A stretch of DNA of 64,000 bases from Paragonimus westermani. Lineage: Eukaryota; Platyhelminthes; Trematoda; Plagiorchiida; Troglotrematidae. Under the pieces are notes generated by a model that worked only from the letters and a program-made list of their open reading frames with translations, had not been told where the DNA came from and made no database searches. Position 1 is the stretch's first letter. The number at the start of each line of letters is the position of its first letter. The position numbers were made by a program, and so were the translations under genes. Below, in pieces: positions 35,412-50,040 of the stretch. The stretch lies in assembly GCA_008508345.1 (NCBI GenBank), contig QNGE01002697.1:41763-105762 (forward strand). Reading direction: 5' to 3'.

Positions 35412-38400
35412 TAGTGCACCGTTAATCTGTTTTTGTCAAGTCCAACACAGCGCATATAAATGCTTGAAATTGGTAATTCCAGTTTCTAGCCCTCCTGGTC
35501 TACAGAAATGCGTTCACTTTCTGCATATGGGTTTTTTTCTGTCCACATCATCTTATTCACTAGCGACGTTCTGTACTGTATAACGCGAGTAAGTTATACT
35601 GACTAAAAAAACAACTGACAGAAATCTGTGCACTAACAGCAAATTAATTACGCGGCGCTGGTTTTCAAAATTATAATGCCATCTGAAATCTTGGAAAAGA
35701 CCGAGTTTCCGCACATTTTCTGTAACTACGATTGACGTCTTCACGTTCGAAATAGAGGACACAATACCTCGTAAGCAAATCATTATCTAAGGAAACGTAC
35801 ATGGTTGATAATTTCGAAGTATTAAAATCTGGACTAGTTCACTGTAATTTTCCTTACCTAGGTCGATGGACAGAAGCTCTCCGGGAAGATCAGATCATTG
35901 GGAAACCTCTCACTCTTTTGGCTCTAAATTACCTACGAACAAATTGTTTACGAACAAGACGGACTGTTGATAATTCATGAGGGATTTTGGTTGTTCTAAG
36001 GTTAGCATCACGCACGAATGATTACGGCATTTAACGTTACGTACACTCACCAGTCAGCCTCTATCGTGAAGAAACAGTATACGTGAGTCTTGCTATCATT
36101 GGAATTTGTCAGGCAGTGTATATTTCTTCGTCGAGAAGTTTATGGAAATGTAAAAGTCTAAATCACTTATAAGTGAGATAAGTCCCGTATCAATCGCCTC
36201 ACTGAATGTCAGTTATCAAAATAATGTCAGAGAGGTTTAATGGTTCTTATGGTTTCGATTTGGACGGAGTTCCCAATATGGGGATACGTCAGGAATACTA
36301 CCAGTTGATTGATTATGAATCCGGATCATTAAGGCTGCAAGCGCTAACACGTAAAATAGATAGTCTAGAATAGTTAGCAAGACCAAAGTCCAGCGAGAAT
36401 GTTTCCAAACCTGGTGTAGCAGGTAAGACCAGACGACCCAAAGCTACTGATGCACAATGTTGAAAGATGGTTTACAGGTGTTAACCTGCCAAGGGATACT
36501 TCAGTCAGTCGTGAAGGTGAACGACGACGTATGAAAGCGGGAATTTTATGAAAAGAAGATCAGTATCAACATGCTCAAAATTGCAGCGAAGAGGTTACGA
36601 TGAATCATACCCAGTCCGTGTTTACCTGTCTCAAATACGAGCTTAGAATACTGTTGACGACTCTGAATGGTGAGATTTGAGTACTGGAAAATTGCAGACA
36701 AAGGCTGGTAGTAAATCTTTTGTTGAACGCAAAAGACGAATTCCCAGCAGACAGTCTAAAATTACGTTGGTTTTATCCACCCTTGGCCACCTTCCTTCAG
36801 TCTTCAAATGTTTACGTTCTGCCAACTCCAAGATATAGTGCAGTGAATCCGACCTTGCGTTCAAAGATTATCCACAAAACTCAACTTATTAATCACGTTG
36901 TTGGAAGCACTTATTATTAAGCGATGGTGATAGGTGCCCGTCCGACTTTTTGTAGTATCTTTACACCATCGAGAACAGTATGCAATAAGAAGGCACCATT
37001 GCATAGCATATGATGATGTAACATTAACCGCACTGGTGCACTATTTTTGATGTTAGTGATACGTAGGAGAATCACACTCAAAACATGACGTCAGTGGGTG
37101 AGATAGAACTCACAGTTAACTGTCACTTCGCGTGACACCATACGAAAGGTCGTTAACAAATCTGTCATGGAATTCGGACGATGCGTTCCCGCCTAACTGT
37201 TCAAAAATAACATTACACTCCATTACGCTTCTCCACAATCTGGTTCCATTTACTCAGCTGACAGAATTCGTGTTCGGTCCACACCTGGCCCGGTGAATAC
37301 GTAAGAGAAACTGACCGATCGAAGCTGAAAATGTGACGGTTTGTCCAGTATTCAGGTTAGTTGACACAACAACAACTAATGTAGGTCAAGCAGTGACCTT
37401 CACTTGGTCGATTCAATGTCATCATTTAACTTCACTTGTTTGTATATCGACCATGAGAAGAAACGACCTGAAACCCCTGTCTTACACTACGAACGTTTTG
37501 CCATCTCAAACAGATGTCTGCAATTTATGGCCAACCGGCTGTAAGTATCCAGTTCACTGTCATGTACTGCGCCACCCAATCAAGAAGAACCAGAAAAGGA
37601 ACCCGAGCGGATATGAGCGATCTCAATTTTGGGAAAAAGACGCTTTTTATAGGACAGTAACATTATTTACGGGTGTTAATAAGCGACAGGCGTCCTCACG
37701 TTTCGATTGACCAGTTTGTTGCTATTTAGTTCCACGATCTCGCATCCAACAACTCGGCTGCTTGAAACAGATGCTTATTCAACAGCAGCCAATCACCGTC
37801 TGCGGTTGGTTGGCGCCAGTCTGACCACAATTCCGACCGTGGTAAGGTGTGCGCGAACACTGATTAAGTGAACCTATTCCGATCGAAAAACCGCTCCAGT
37901 TCAAACTCATTACACTCACCATCAAAAATTGTCCGGCCTACCGTTTCAACATAAATGGCTGCCTCTGTAGTTACGAGCAACGTTGCACAAAATGGTTATA
38001 CGCACGAAGAAAGATTCGAACTGAGCCGAAGATATCCGCTTGGCTAACTTTCTAGCAAAGACAGTGTGGCGAATATAAGCTCGTTTTCGGTGTTTTCTTT
38101 CTAGACCAGGTATATAACGTTTACGTAGAGCGATGTCGGGATGATAGGAACAGCACAATGAATAATGGCAAAAGAGATCAACCGTGCCAAGAACGAGGGC
38201 AAGGCTGTTATATAAGTACATGTGAACTTGGACGCCACTGTGACCGTGGCAGTTTGATCGTTCATGTTGTGGGTGGTGGGTCAGGACAACCACGGGATCT
38301 GAATGAAAGCAGTTTGAACCTACACGTGCAGAATATTCAATAGAATTTCTACTGCCCCAAATGTGGATATAATTCGGCATCACGCTGCTTTTGACTGACT

Positions 38401-40669
38401 TCCAATGACTCAGTATATCAGGCAAAAATTAGTGGCTGGATTAGCGATATGACTCGATTCTAGTCGTTTTGGTAACTCCACCATTGAACGATGCTTGACG
38501 ATGCTTACGGATAAACTGGTGTAATTCTCTGCTCGTGCGTACTAAAGAGTTAACCCCATAGGAGTGAATATATTAATGTAAGCCAGAAGACACAGCTGAA
38601 ACATACCTTCTGAACATAGGCATAGTTCTGGAGTAAAGAATGTGCAGCAGTAAGAAGTACGTGCAACGTCGAGTGACAGATTTATAGAAATCACAAGAGG
38701 TACCATAAATTCAGTTAACAAACTCAAGAATAAGTGCTTACTCCGGAATCGCATCTGAAGAGCTGTGCTCGGTATACCCAAAACAAAACATTAAAAGAGT
38801 GAAACACACATGTTAACCATGCCGTTTCGAGGACAGCTGTAAACTGTATGAAACACTGTTTTCTGAGACCTCAAACAATGCGTATTCTCAACTGTATAAG
38901 ACCTGTGTTATGAAAATCAACGCTCATTTTCAGCTGCTAGCTCATTCGCAAGAACGACGGAATATGAAGTACTACAACACACAAAAATTCGTTAGAACTG
39001 TTGCCGATCATGTCAGTTCTCCATCATAACTCGATAAGAGTGTAAGGATCGTTTGAAATCGAAATGAGCACCGTACCAGCAATTGTTCAATTTGAACCTT
39101 TCAGCATGAAGAATAGTGCTTAACTCGATTCGGAATCTCGTACAGAGTAATTGACATTATCAGGGTTCAATAGGAAACTCCGATTTTTGTAAGGAATTTG
39201 AACAAACTTGTTAATCTACAAAAAAATGACAACGATGTTCGGCAGCATTTATGTGTACCGCCAACTCTTCAATACTGAAGCGTACAATGGGTGAGCTGAG
39301 TAATGTCTATATATATATATAACGTATTGTACCTGGCTACAACCAGCTTACCGAGTAACATTAACGGACTTCCATCTACTAAATAACCTCGAGAGTCACA
39401 ATAACTAAGTCCATTCAAAACTCATCTAGTGGAGCGTCACTTTTAATAATAGATGCAATAAAGCTAGTCTAATTTACTATACATTTACTGGGTGCTTTAT
39501 TAATTGTGGGTACACGTGGCACACCGTCTATTCAATTAATTGACATGCAACTGTTGTTCAGATAGTTGTCGACTGTTAATTGGACCTAATTAGCATCACA
39601 AATAACTTAGCTGCACAGCGCTGTCAACGTGAAAGTTTCCAAAATTTGGTTCTTCAGAAGTAGTCCAATATTTACATCTAAAGATAAATCTGATAATTTC
39701 ATTTTGAGCATCACTCACATTGGATCACAGCCTTCACATTCTGGTAGACGTTCTAGTCAGCTTATTTCGGAAAGAGGCTTCAGTCTCAAGTTTTGCTCTC
39801 ATTAGAACGAAAGTTGTTGAGCCTTCAGATGAGATATTTCTGTCATGTCTATTGTGAGTTCAGTGGCTCATTTTTCAAGGCGGTTGCCTCAGGGAAGCGT
39901 GCCCAGAGTTCTAATTGCTATCGTGTCAGGATATGCATTATTGGAAAGCTTTAATAAAAGCGAAACTCGAGTTCAGTGCTTCTTACTGAAATGAGCTGGC
40001 AGGAAATTCCCTGTGATTATGGTGACTGCGATTAAGCATCAGCAATGTTCAACTTGGAACCAGTCAAATCCCAGGCTACCAATTATTAACCCAGTAACGA
40101 CTGTCGTAATCACCAGGATACGTTTGACTCCCTAGCCGCAATTCAGATTGACGTTCCTTCCTTGAATGTAACACCAGCAGTAAATTTCCACTACACTGAT
40201 ATCTCTGATACTGGATTGAATACTAGTCTTAAACACATTTTAGGAAGCTGTTTGGAGGCTAATTTCTGGTCAGCGTCGTGAACAATACCTTATTCTGCTC
40301 TATCGTCTGGTCGCACGCAGTTAGGCATAGATACACAGCTCCATGAAACACTAAGCTTGCAACAGTAACGCAAACGTGTTTGAAGTGAGTAGAATTACAA
40401 CTAAGAATGTTGAATATCTCCGTGGTTTTATGAGATATATTGTGCTTGAAGCACCCTCCTACCATACGGCTCAGAGAGGTTAGAAATTTCAGTCGGTCGT
40501 TCGTAGATTCTAGTTTCCTTTTCATTCCGATTTAAAGTTCTATCCCAATGAGGTATTGCAAATCGTTTCAGTCTGATCTCACCTCATAATCAAAAGAGTT
40601 TTGAATAAATGAAACAAGCTTTCCACGAAATGCAGAAATGAAAATTTAAAAAATTGTATAAAATTGTCA
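35412..40669. other. No recognisable gene
   Basis: The longest frames (37333-37710 plus, 125 codons; 37946-38425 minus, 159 codons) have no motif and are within chance expectation. A short TA run lies at about 39308-39321. Confidence 0.45.
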
Positions 40670-41504
40670 CTTACACTTCAGCACAAACGAAGTTTAGTAA
40701 GACCCTTATTCGATCATGACAGGAAAATTTCGCACAGCTAATACAATCGACGGAGAGTACCATCCCCTTGAAGACACCACTAAGAACAAACGGTTATCCT
40801 CAGTGGTTTACAAGACGATCCAGCAAACCACCAATCTACAGCCAAACCGTCCATTTAGTTAAACCGAAAACTGAATTCATTCGAATTCCTCTCAAGAACG
40901 ACGATGTCTGTTCACTCCTGGAACATCGATTAGTTTCCGCTGTTAAACCAGCTTTTCTGCGCGATCAAAGTGGGGCTCAGTGACGGTATCAACAAAATGC
41001 CAACACTTGCCATCAAGGGCCACATTCATCTCGCAACATACGTGACAATCTTTGTGTGGGTGTAGTTCCACCGAAATGTGAGTGATGGAGAGGCAGTTCC
41101 AAGTCGGGATAGAAGAGCATTTGCCTGAGTGGGTGTGCAACCACGTCAGCCAACGCGTTGGAATTTGTGTGCATGATGTATGGTGAAAGTCATTCACACA
41201 TGACACCGACTTCATCCGTTGCGCATCCTGTGCTGGAGACAAATCACAATAGTGGCAATCCGTCCGTATTCTCAGTCATCTTCATGCATCAGATTAAATG
41301 CCTACTCCACTTTACCAAAGCCGCCTTACTCTCACTTGCAGCTCGGTTGTGTTGTTTGCAAGGTGTAGGCACCTTGATGCTGAATGTCTGAATAGGGACG
41401 TAGTCTTTTTCAGTAGTTAGGTCCCTTCCCGTCCCCTTCTTTTTCCTTCTCTCTTTCTATATAGGGATTGCTTTTCCTTCATGGTTGTGTGGCAGTTAAG
41501 CATT
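40670..41504 (+). mobile_element. Penelope-like element fragment with 3' UTR (copy B)
   Basis: It opens inside the post-RT region (KRSLVRPLFDHDRK, from about 40680), then carries NGYPQWF, the linker, degraded GIY-YIG sequence (RQFQVGIEEHLPEWV) and a C-terminus (TPTSSVAHPVLETNH through GVGTLMLNV) ending at 41391. A C/T-rich 3' UTR follows until the assembly gap. Over about 570 bp it is nearly identical to copy A, including the same stops and frame breaks, but both flanks are clearly diverged from copy A. Nothing RT-like lies upstream of 40670, so it is 5'-truncated. Confidence 0.85.
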
Positions 41505-42466
41505 NNNNNNNNNNNNNNNNNNNNNNNNNNNNNNNNNNNNNNNNNNNNNNNNNNNNNNNNNNNNNNNNNNNNNNNNNNNNNNNNNNNNNNNNNNNNNNNN
41601 NNNNNNNNNNNNNNNNNNNNNNNNNNNNNNNNNNNNNNNNNNNNNNNNNNNNNNNNNNNNNNNNNNNNNNNNNNNNNNNNNNNNNNNNNNNNNNNNNNNN
41701 NNNNNNNNNNNNNNNNNNNNNNNNNNNNNNNNNNNNNNNNNNNNNNNNNNNNNNNNNNNNNNNNNNNNNNNNNNNNNNNNNNNNNNNNNNNNNNNNNNNN
41801 NNNNNNNNNNNNNNNNNNNNNNNNNNNNNNNNNNNNNNNNNNNNNNNNNNNNNNNNNNNNNNNNNNNNNNNNNNNNNNNNNNNNNNNNNNNNNNNNNNNN
41901 NNNNNNNNNNNNNNNNNNNNNNNNNNNNNNNNNNNNNNNNNNNNNNNNNNNNNNNNNNNNNNNNNNNNNNNNNNNNNNNNNNNNNNNNNNNNNNNNNNNN
42001 NNNNNNNNNNNNNNNNNNNNNNNNNNNNNNNNNNNNNNNNNNNNNNNNNNNNNNNNNNNNNNNNNNNNNNNNNNNNNNNNNNNNNNNNNNNNNNNNNNNN
42101 NNNNNNNNNNNNNNNNNNNNNNNNNNNNNNNNNNNNNNNNNNNNNNNNNNNNNNNNNNNNNNNNNNNNNNNNNNNNNNNNNNNNNNNNNNNNNNNNNNNN
42201 NNNNNNNNNNNNNNNNNNNNNNNNNNNNNNNNNNNNNNNNNNNNNNNNNNNNNNNNNNNNNNNNNNNNNNNNNNNNNNNNNNNNNNNNNNNNNNNNNNNN
42301 NNNNNNNNNNNNNNNNNNNNNNNNNNNNNNNNNNNNNNNNNNNNNNNNNNNNNNNNNNNNNNNNNNNNNNNNNNNNNNNNNNNNNNNNNNNNNNNNNNNN
42401 NNNNNNNNNNNNNNNNNNNNNNNNNNNNNNNNNNNNNNNNNNNNNNNNNNNNNNNNNNNNNNNNNN
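41505..42466. other. Assembly gap
   Basis: 962 N bases. The gap starts in the 3' UTR of a PLE copy, probably just before its ATG tail. Confidence 1.
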
Positions 42467-45400
42467 AAAGGCCCCACTGGCACACCTCCCGGTCTTATTC
42501 CTTCGGGTTTACACTGGATATGTGGTGTGTGGGTGGAACTGCGAGTGGTGCAGCGGAAGCCAATTGCAGTGATGGATAAGCGCAGGCGTCCTTTGGCTTC
42601 GGTCACTGTGACAGGCTAATCCGAATCGGATGCTGCCAACCGTGGTTGTTGAATTTTTTGCTTAGCTTCACAATGCCTATTGAACTTGACTATATATAAA
42701 CCCACAGACTGCAGTATGTGCCTGATACGATGAAGCGAAATGTGCTAGAGAGATACATTGTGCATAAACTGCTTCTGACTTCTTTGTTCTGATATACCAC
42801 TACTAGCTTGTCATTACAATAGTTTTGCTTAAATAGGATAACCGAACTTTCGTGGGTTTTAAGACTGACTTATTTCTTCCGCTTCTGACTGGCCTACAGA
42901 TATATATATATACCCTAAAGGCGGGAATATTGGAGATTACATAACTAGTCTTTGACTGTGGCATTTTCGATCCTTGAAGGCGTTCATCTTTGTATACGAA
43001 ACTCTTAGGTCCCCCCACCCCGGAATCCGCTTCGAACTAAAGCAATCCATCCGAGATCACTCCTCTTCAAGTGGCAACGGTGGTTCAACGGAGTATATTT
43101 TTCCTCATATCTGAAGCATGTCAGGCGAGCATGTTGTCGTTTTGAAGACCTGGCTGATTTACCTGTTCCTTCAGAGTGCCTTAGGAATTGCTTCTTCAGC
43201 TTCGCAAAGATTCGCTTGGCTAAACGATAAACGAGCCCTTGGGTTCAAGTGGGATTTGGTAAGATAACTAGAACATTCTCTTACTTGTGAAGCCCATTAA
43301 TGTTACCACAATACAAACTTGACTGGTATAGTCTCCAAACGGTTTAAAACGTGTAAGATGGTAGACTACTATGTACGTGACTACTGACGTTCAGCACAAA
43401 ATGCTATCGGCCTTCATCTTGCTAATCAGTCACCGAGAATACTTGACAACAGGCCCAAATATTGGTTCGAGTAACAAATAGTTTCCTTCAAATTCCAACA
43501 TGTTCTCCTTGGTATGACATGGTAATTTGGTAAATCGCAGACCTCCAGTAGAAAATTCCATTTTCACTAGGTTAAAGGTCGTTCATGAAATAAGGTCGAG
43601 TTTCAGTTAAACTTAGGTGACCAGTGGGTTGTTCATCGTGTAAGTGTAATTGAAAAACGTGTCAAAACTAATCAATTCTATAAGGGATTTTGTCGTGGAT
43701 AGAATATGAAATGATCCCATTCATTTGGAAAAAATCGTTTTCCATGAAAACTAGGAGTTCAGTCAGAATAAATTACAAGATTTAGTTTGGACAACTCGAT
43801 GGGTTTGGCTGAAAATCTGGTTCTCCCTTGGTTTATGGTTTCAGCAGTAGTCAGGTCACAGGGACAGACAACATTGGGGTAATTGGAAAAGTGTAAGTCG
43901 GATGAAGCTGTATTTTTGCCAAAAGCCCTACAGACGAACTGTGAAGTTTTCAAAAGGACGTTTTAGTCACGGAAATCTATAGGCAACGAAAACTGGTTTA
44001 ATTTCTTTGGAACTAGACAATTCAAAGTCAGTCGACGATGCTCGTAAATCAAATTTACGCTCGTTAACTTCGTTTGGTCTAAAATACACATCTTGAGTAA
44101 TTGCCAAGAGGTTGCAGGCGGAGGGCCCTCTACTCAGACTGGCCGCACCTTAAGAAAATTGTCGACGCAAACAAGAGTATGCTTTGGAATAAGGTTCAGC
44201 TTTGTACGAATATGTCTGACTTCAGCGCCTAAGGTGAGTCCGACACGCTTTACGCATATCTGACAGCTCCTATCAGATGGCTTCTTGTTTGACCTTTGCC
44301 GACAATCTGAAAAAACACCACGATGCAAAGCGCATGACCTGGCATGGAGGCATGAAGAAACTAACATCAGGTTTGACTCCCATTTCTCCTTGGCTGTGGA
44401 GCGAAAGACTGGCGGTTACGGGTGTTAGTTTAAGTCAGTGGCGGGATTGCTAATGTGTTTGTTGTCGTTCTTATCGTTTGTAAATGCCACACACACCTTT
44501 TCCTCAAAAAATTAGTCAAAACAAACAACGAAAGAAATACCGGAAAAGCGTGCAATGAAAGGTTAGCAAAAATACCACTTTCTACCTTTTACTGTTATTG
44601 TGTAGCCTCTTGTGTATCAACTTACCTGATCATTTTTTGTACGGTCTTATTTCCATGGTTCCAAAATGAAATCCTGTAAGTCAGCAGACTCGTATTCAAT
44701 AAAAGTAACTAATTTTTAGTCTTTGCTGAAGTGAAGAGTAGCGTGATAGAACAGTCTACAATGTAAACTAATTTTCAGACGGGAAATTATTGCGCTTCTG
44801 ACGGACGGCCTTTTTTATTCATCCTCAGATCATAATAAATGTTCTCTTATAAATTGGATTTGTCCAATAGAAGCCATATAGTTGAGCTAACTGCCCAGCG
44901 AATTTTCCTATGCCCACTCTCAAGTCACGGCTAAGCCATCAGCACGCTGATAGTGACATAAAGCTGGTCCTCTTTTCGTGTTCCTGATTAAATATTTTGC
45001 TCGATCTTGATTAAAGAAGTTGTCACACTTGCAGCGACAACAACCTCACTCATCTACAGTATGCGAGAGTGAATAACTGGACTGTATGTAGCAAGATTTC
45101 TCACGAGGTGAACCATGGTGGGATGTGAGGAGAGCACAGGCTGCGTAGTTGATAGAACACCTTCTAGGTGTACAGTAACAAACCAGATTTCACTTTCACA
45201 TGTATGTTAAGATAGTCGCATTCCGGAGTTTAGTCAGATTTAACCCATTTAATTTTCACTCGCAAAGATGTTCTGGAGCAGAAAGCATATATCTTGATGC
45301 TTCAGTGTCACAATGTTTGTTATCCCAAAGTTGATGCCGCTGTATTTCAGTTCATCCACGAACTACATTAGCCTAGGTTGTTTACGTTGGCAGTAGAAAA

Positions 45401-48400
45401 GAAGTGCGATTCAGTGGATGCAAAACTGTTCGCTGCGGTGTGATCATTTATGAGAATGTGTAAACCACAACGGTTAGTCAGGGAGCAGCAAGATTATTTG
45501 CACAGGTGTCAGACACAGAGGCTCGTAGTGAATTTGAATTCATTCTAGGTTGACCAGCATCAGAGATAATTCTATCTGTACCATTCGGTGTTCTGCTATA
45601 TTGAGAGTACTCGGGAGTGACACAGAAGTGCGTCATGTGACGATCTTGGTGAAAACACAGTAACCTAGGTAACTTCTCAAATAGAGACCATAACAGAGGT
45701 CTCGTCACGATAGTTACGCGTATCGAAAAGAAAGGGAAAATTTGTGATTTAAGCGAACCTGAAATAAGTAAAGCATTCAGCTCCTATTTTTTTCAGTCTC
45801 AAAACTGTACTGACGGTTCGTTGCCAAAACTTTAACTCCAGTGCTGTGGTCATCCGTGTGCGTTGACATTCTTGAAAAATGAATCCAATTTTGTCATAAA
45901 ATTCGTGTATATTTACAGATGGCAAGATAGCATCTGCTTGGTTTCCGACTTCTACACTATAACTGACTGTGTTTATTAGAATATGTTGTGTAAATGCATG
46001 TCTCGGAAAAGACACTTAAAAATTTCACTAAATAAACGTTTCATAGGAGATACGGGCTAACTTTCAAAGTGAATGAGGGTACTGGAAGCCTTAATCGCAA
46101 ACAATTCTTGGTGGTTGGGATATAGTTTCTTCATTGGAAAAACAACCCTGATAGAAACACCTAGCAGAACCTGGGCTCTGTCGCAGTGAAAGACGTTTCG
46201 CTACAAGATTGTGTGTCCCATCCATTTTCAAACGGTATATTTTCCATTAACATGTCAATAATAACCACGTTTCACAAAAGCGAAAAAGCCGTAATAGAAG
46301 TCCGGAGGTTGAATTTCGCTTCAGATTTCATTATAGCAGGAAGCGTTGCGCGTGTACGTAGACAAAACAGTCGAGAAAAAAGTGTGCCCACCCTATGTGG
46401 CGTAATTCTGTAAAGGACTCATTTCCTACTCTGTTTCGTAACTTTGATATAATTTTTGGTGTACCCCACTATAAGGGATAATAGTACTTAGCAGATGATT
46501 ACAAAAGGTTGAAGCTAAAACTCCTACAAAGTCGCTGCAAAGCAATATACAAATTCAGTAGCCTGTCAACACACCATGATGGTTTTGTATGCTGTATGCC
46601 TGTATGTTGACAAGCGCAAAGGATTTTAGAAGGCCTTGATGATGGCTATAATCTGATCTGTCAAAATTCATAATTTCAGAACCAGCGACCACACCCTGTG
46701 ATGCACATTACGTGACGGGGAGATTTTGTTGGTGAGATACTATAATTTTTGTCAAGTTGACGGAAGAATGGTTGGCAAAACATGGTACTGCATCTTTGCA
46801 AAAGAGGGTGTATCTTTAATGTCTAATATGACCTGTTCATCCGTTCAAGCTGTTGGTAATTCCTTTATACAGACACTGAACATCAGTCTCCAGTGCGCCG
46901 GTCAAAGTCAACAGCTAAAGACATGTCAGTGCTACCTCTATAGGTCGGTCCTGGCAAAGCATGTTTTGTCACAAACAGATCAAAAGAAATGCTACTGTTG
47001 AGCTCAAAACCCACAAATGTCAGTTTTGATGAGAGCGTTTGTGTGTCCGTTGCTCATATATCGAAGCAGTGACAATAATTTCCACACAACATTGTGTTTA
47101 TGTATCGACTCGAGCTTTGCATTGCAAGTCAGCCACAATGCTTGTCCCTTATTTTGCTTTGATACTGTTTATCGTCTGCTTCGCTGTGTACACAGTGTAT
47201 TCTGGGTTGTGCAAACACGCATGACAACATCTCTAAAACTCGAACAACTTTGATAACGTCTCGTTTGCTACTCTGTATCTGTTGCAATTTTTAAATCATG
47301 TCCCGTTTCAAAACTGACAGTTTATCTCCTCACAAAACGACGCAGATGTAAAGTTAACTGTTGATCACGATGACGATCAGCTTGATCCCAGACCAAGGAA
47401 AAGTCGTTGTCAGCTAGAATTTTTACTGCACGCATCCAGCTTCTGAACGACTGACGTTGGACTGGTCCTTCAATCCAATCACGACATGTCAACTTGTTTT
47501 GTGACATCCATTTTGCCTATCCTACTGTGCATCAGTTTGATATATAAAAAGACGAGTAAAAAACCGGCAAACATTCGCAAGTACACATTTCTAAGGCATT
47601 GAAAAAAGATTGTTGTCGGTACGATAATGGGTTCAACATAAAAAAAAGATGGGTGGTCGTGCGACATTTCCACTGCTCGTAGATACGAGATACCGGAAAT
47701 CAATTCTAAAGGCTGACGTATATGGCAATGATATTCTGCTAGTCAAACTTATTGCTAACAAACCAGTCAAACATAACTTACCGTTTGGTATAATCCATTT
47801 TCGTTATCGAGTATGACTGTGGGCATGGTGTGAACACGATTGGCGTTCTCACGCAATAAACAAATCAGACATTCAGAACAAGTTACAACATCGAAAAACC
47901 ACAGATTGTTTTGCAAACACGATGGGAACAGATCAACTCACTAAGAATTAACTGGCAAAATGAAAATGAGCATTTGTTTTGGTGATTAGGTTATGTATTT
48001 AGCTGAGTCTGCTTTACATGAAACGCGATGGACTTCACACGATTTCGTGGGCCAGTTTACCCACTTATATGTTTAGCGAATTGCGTTCTAGCGTATGGTC
48101 AATAATTTACAATAGTGTCCGTAAGTTGGTCATGAGGTTTTAGCACACAGGAAAACGGTTATAATTTCCCAAACTGTGACCAGCCACAGATAACCATAAA
48201 TGAATTACCAAACCACTGAGCTATCATAGAATCAACCAGAAGGATTTTCGTCGTCTAAGGAAAGAGTTCATTACGTTTAGAACTGCTCTACGGACAGCAC
48301 TCAAAGACATCGTTTAAAAGCAGTTGGTGAGGTGACAGTGTACAAACAGTGTCCCACCAATATGATTAAGTGTGAAACGTTTTCATTTTGGTATTGGTCT

Positions 48401-49573
48401 AACAACAAAATTTGCTCTAATATTTTCCTGACGAAGATAGTAAAAACTATTCTGGCAAACATCTGGGCCACCGTTTGCAAATACCTGAATATGAAGAGCG
48501 AGTCTTACATAGGCGTGCTCAGAACGTTATGTAACCAGACTTCAAAATGAAAATGTCAACTGGAAGACTTCTATTTACGTTCGTTACAATTCAGAGCTAT
48601 TACAACAATGTAATTGTGCCATTATCTCTAATGGGACTATGCGACTGGCTTTGGTTTCAGCCAGTACACAGTGTTACCATTTAGTGCGTGCCTTGATTGA
48701 CGGCACTTGCCTTTGATTATGGATCAGTGAAAGAGGCATTGTTTAATGGCTACTAATACAAACACAGCTCACCAAAAATTTACTTCCATCATGCGTTCCC
48801 TTGGATATCTAGTTTATCACGAAAAATCTAGGACGTTGGAACAGTTTTATAAGACCAATATGTGGAGTGTCGTTTACGTGTGTAAACTTTAATTAAGCGG
48901 TCGACCAATGATCCAAGCTTTTCTGACTGTACTGTGACGTGCGATCAAGCGGTAAAACGATTTCGTTCAGAACTTTGCTGACAGTTTTACTATACTACTG
49001 GGCCAGTTGGGAAATTCATAGTAAATCCAACACAATAGATTAGTGTTATTAGTAGAGTGGGTTCTAATGTTTCCTGATCCATTCATTCTTATGTCTGGTA
49101 ATTTAACACCAACACATTCCCAGGAATGCTTCCATATGTAAGTTCACACTGAACATCAGTCACTGCACTGTCCAGCATCCCCACTTCAGCTGTTGAGCCT
49201 GTGCTGGCTCAACTTACGCACCGTTTTGTGAGTAACGGATCTTACACCGACACGCCAATCACCATACTTCCGTGTGGCTAAGCTGACGTCTTAATACAGG
49301 TCACAGACGAGGAACAGCTCAGTGCGTTACTTCACCGCCAAAAGTGATGCTAACTTTCGTCTAGATGATGAAAGCATGGTGCGTTGGTCTGGCCTCATGA
49401 TGAACTGACAGTGATGATGGAATTCCAAGTGCTTAACTTTTCAACTTGAAAACCAACCGCATTCGTTCATAACCCTCATATTCAGATAGATCTTTTGATC
49501 GGCTCACATTGTAAGGAAGCACTGGGCGCAAGTTTCACTCTTCTTAAAGGTCGTGAGTGGTGTGTAACTCTCC
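42467..49573. other. No recognisable gene
   Basis: After the gap a 51-codon frame (to 42619, GPTGTPPGLIPSGLHWICG) could belong to a repeat cut by the gap. A TA run is at about 42899-42912. The rest holds only short unassigned frames. Confidence 0.4.
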
Positions 49574-49660
49574 CCTGACCGGAATTCGCACCCCGCCCCT
49601 CGTCTCTATAGGACTAGTGCGTGAAAGTTGATACCACTAACCTCACAGTCGACAAGGACA
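49574..49660 (-). repeat. tRNA-like relic (possibly tRNA-Asp-derived)
   Basis: On the minus strand GGTTAGTGGTATCAAC resembles the tRNA D-arm, CACGCACTAG the anticodon arm, and GGGGTGCGAATTCCGG the T-arm and box B, at tRNA spacing. The end TCCGGTCAGGGGAG also recalls a tRNA-Asp acceptor end. The stems are not intact, so it is a pseudogene or SINE head. Confidence 0.35.
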
Positions 49661-50040
49661 AGACCTCACTTACGGACGTCCAACTGCAAAGTTTTATGAA
49701 TAGTGTTCGAATTGCCTGATCATTTCGAAAACCAAAAAAATCAGAGCCGATCTGTCCGTCCTAATCGACGCCCACGTAATCGAGCAGTTCTCAATTAAGT
49801 CGAGGCCACGAACTTCATTGAACCCTCTGAGCGGTGTATGAAATAATGATTTAGTTTTATTTCAGATCAAGCGCCACCCACAGCTTTTATATTCAGCTTA
49901 GCCTTTCGGCCAATCCATTCAGTAAGGAAGCTCTAGACTCAAGGTTTGTTCTTCGCTCATCAGTAGTGTGCTCCAGTTCTCGTTTTCACAAGAATGGCGT
50001 GATAACCGATCGCGGGTGTGAGTTGTCTTCAAATTGAAAG

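Noticed and set aside
37946..38425. 159-codon minus-strand frame
   Set aside because: A frame of this length is expected about once by chance in a window this size, and no motif or splice context supports it.
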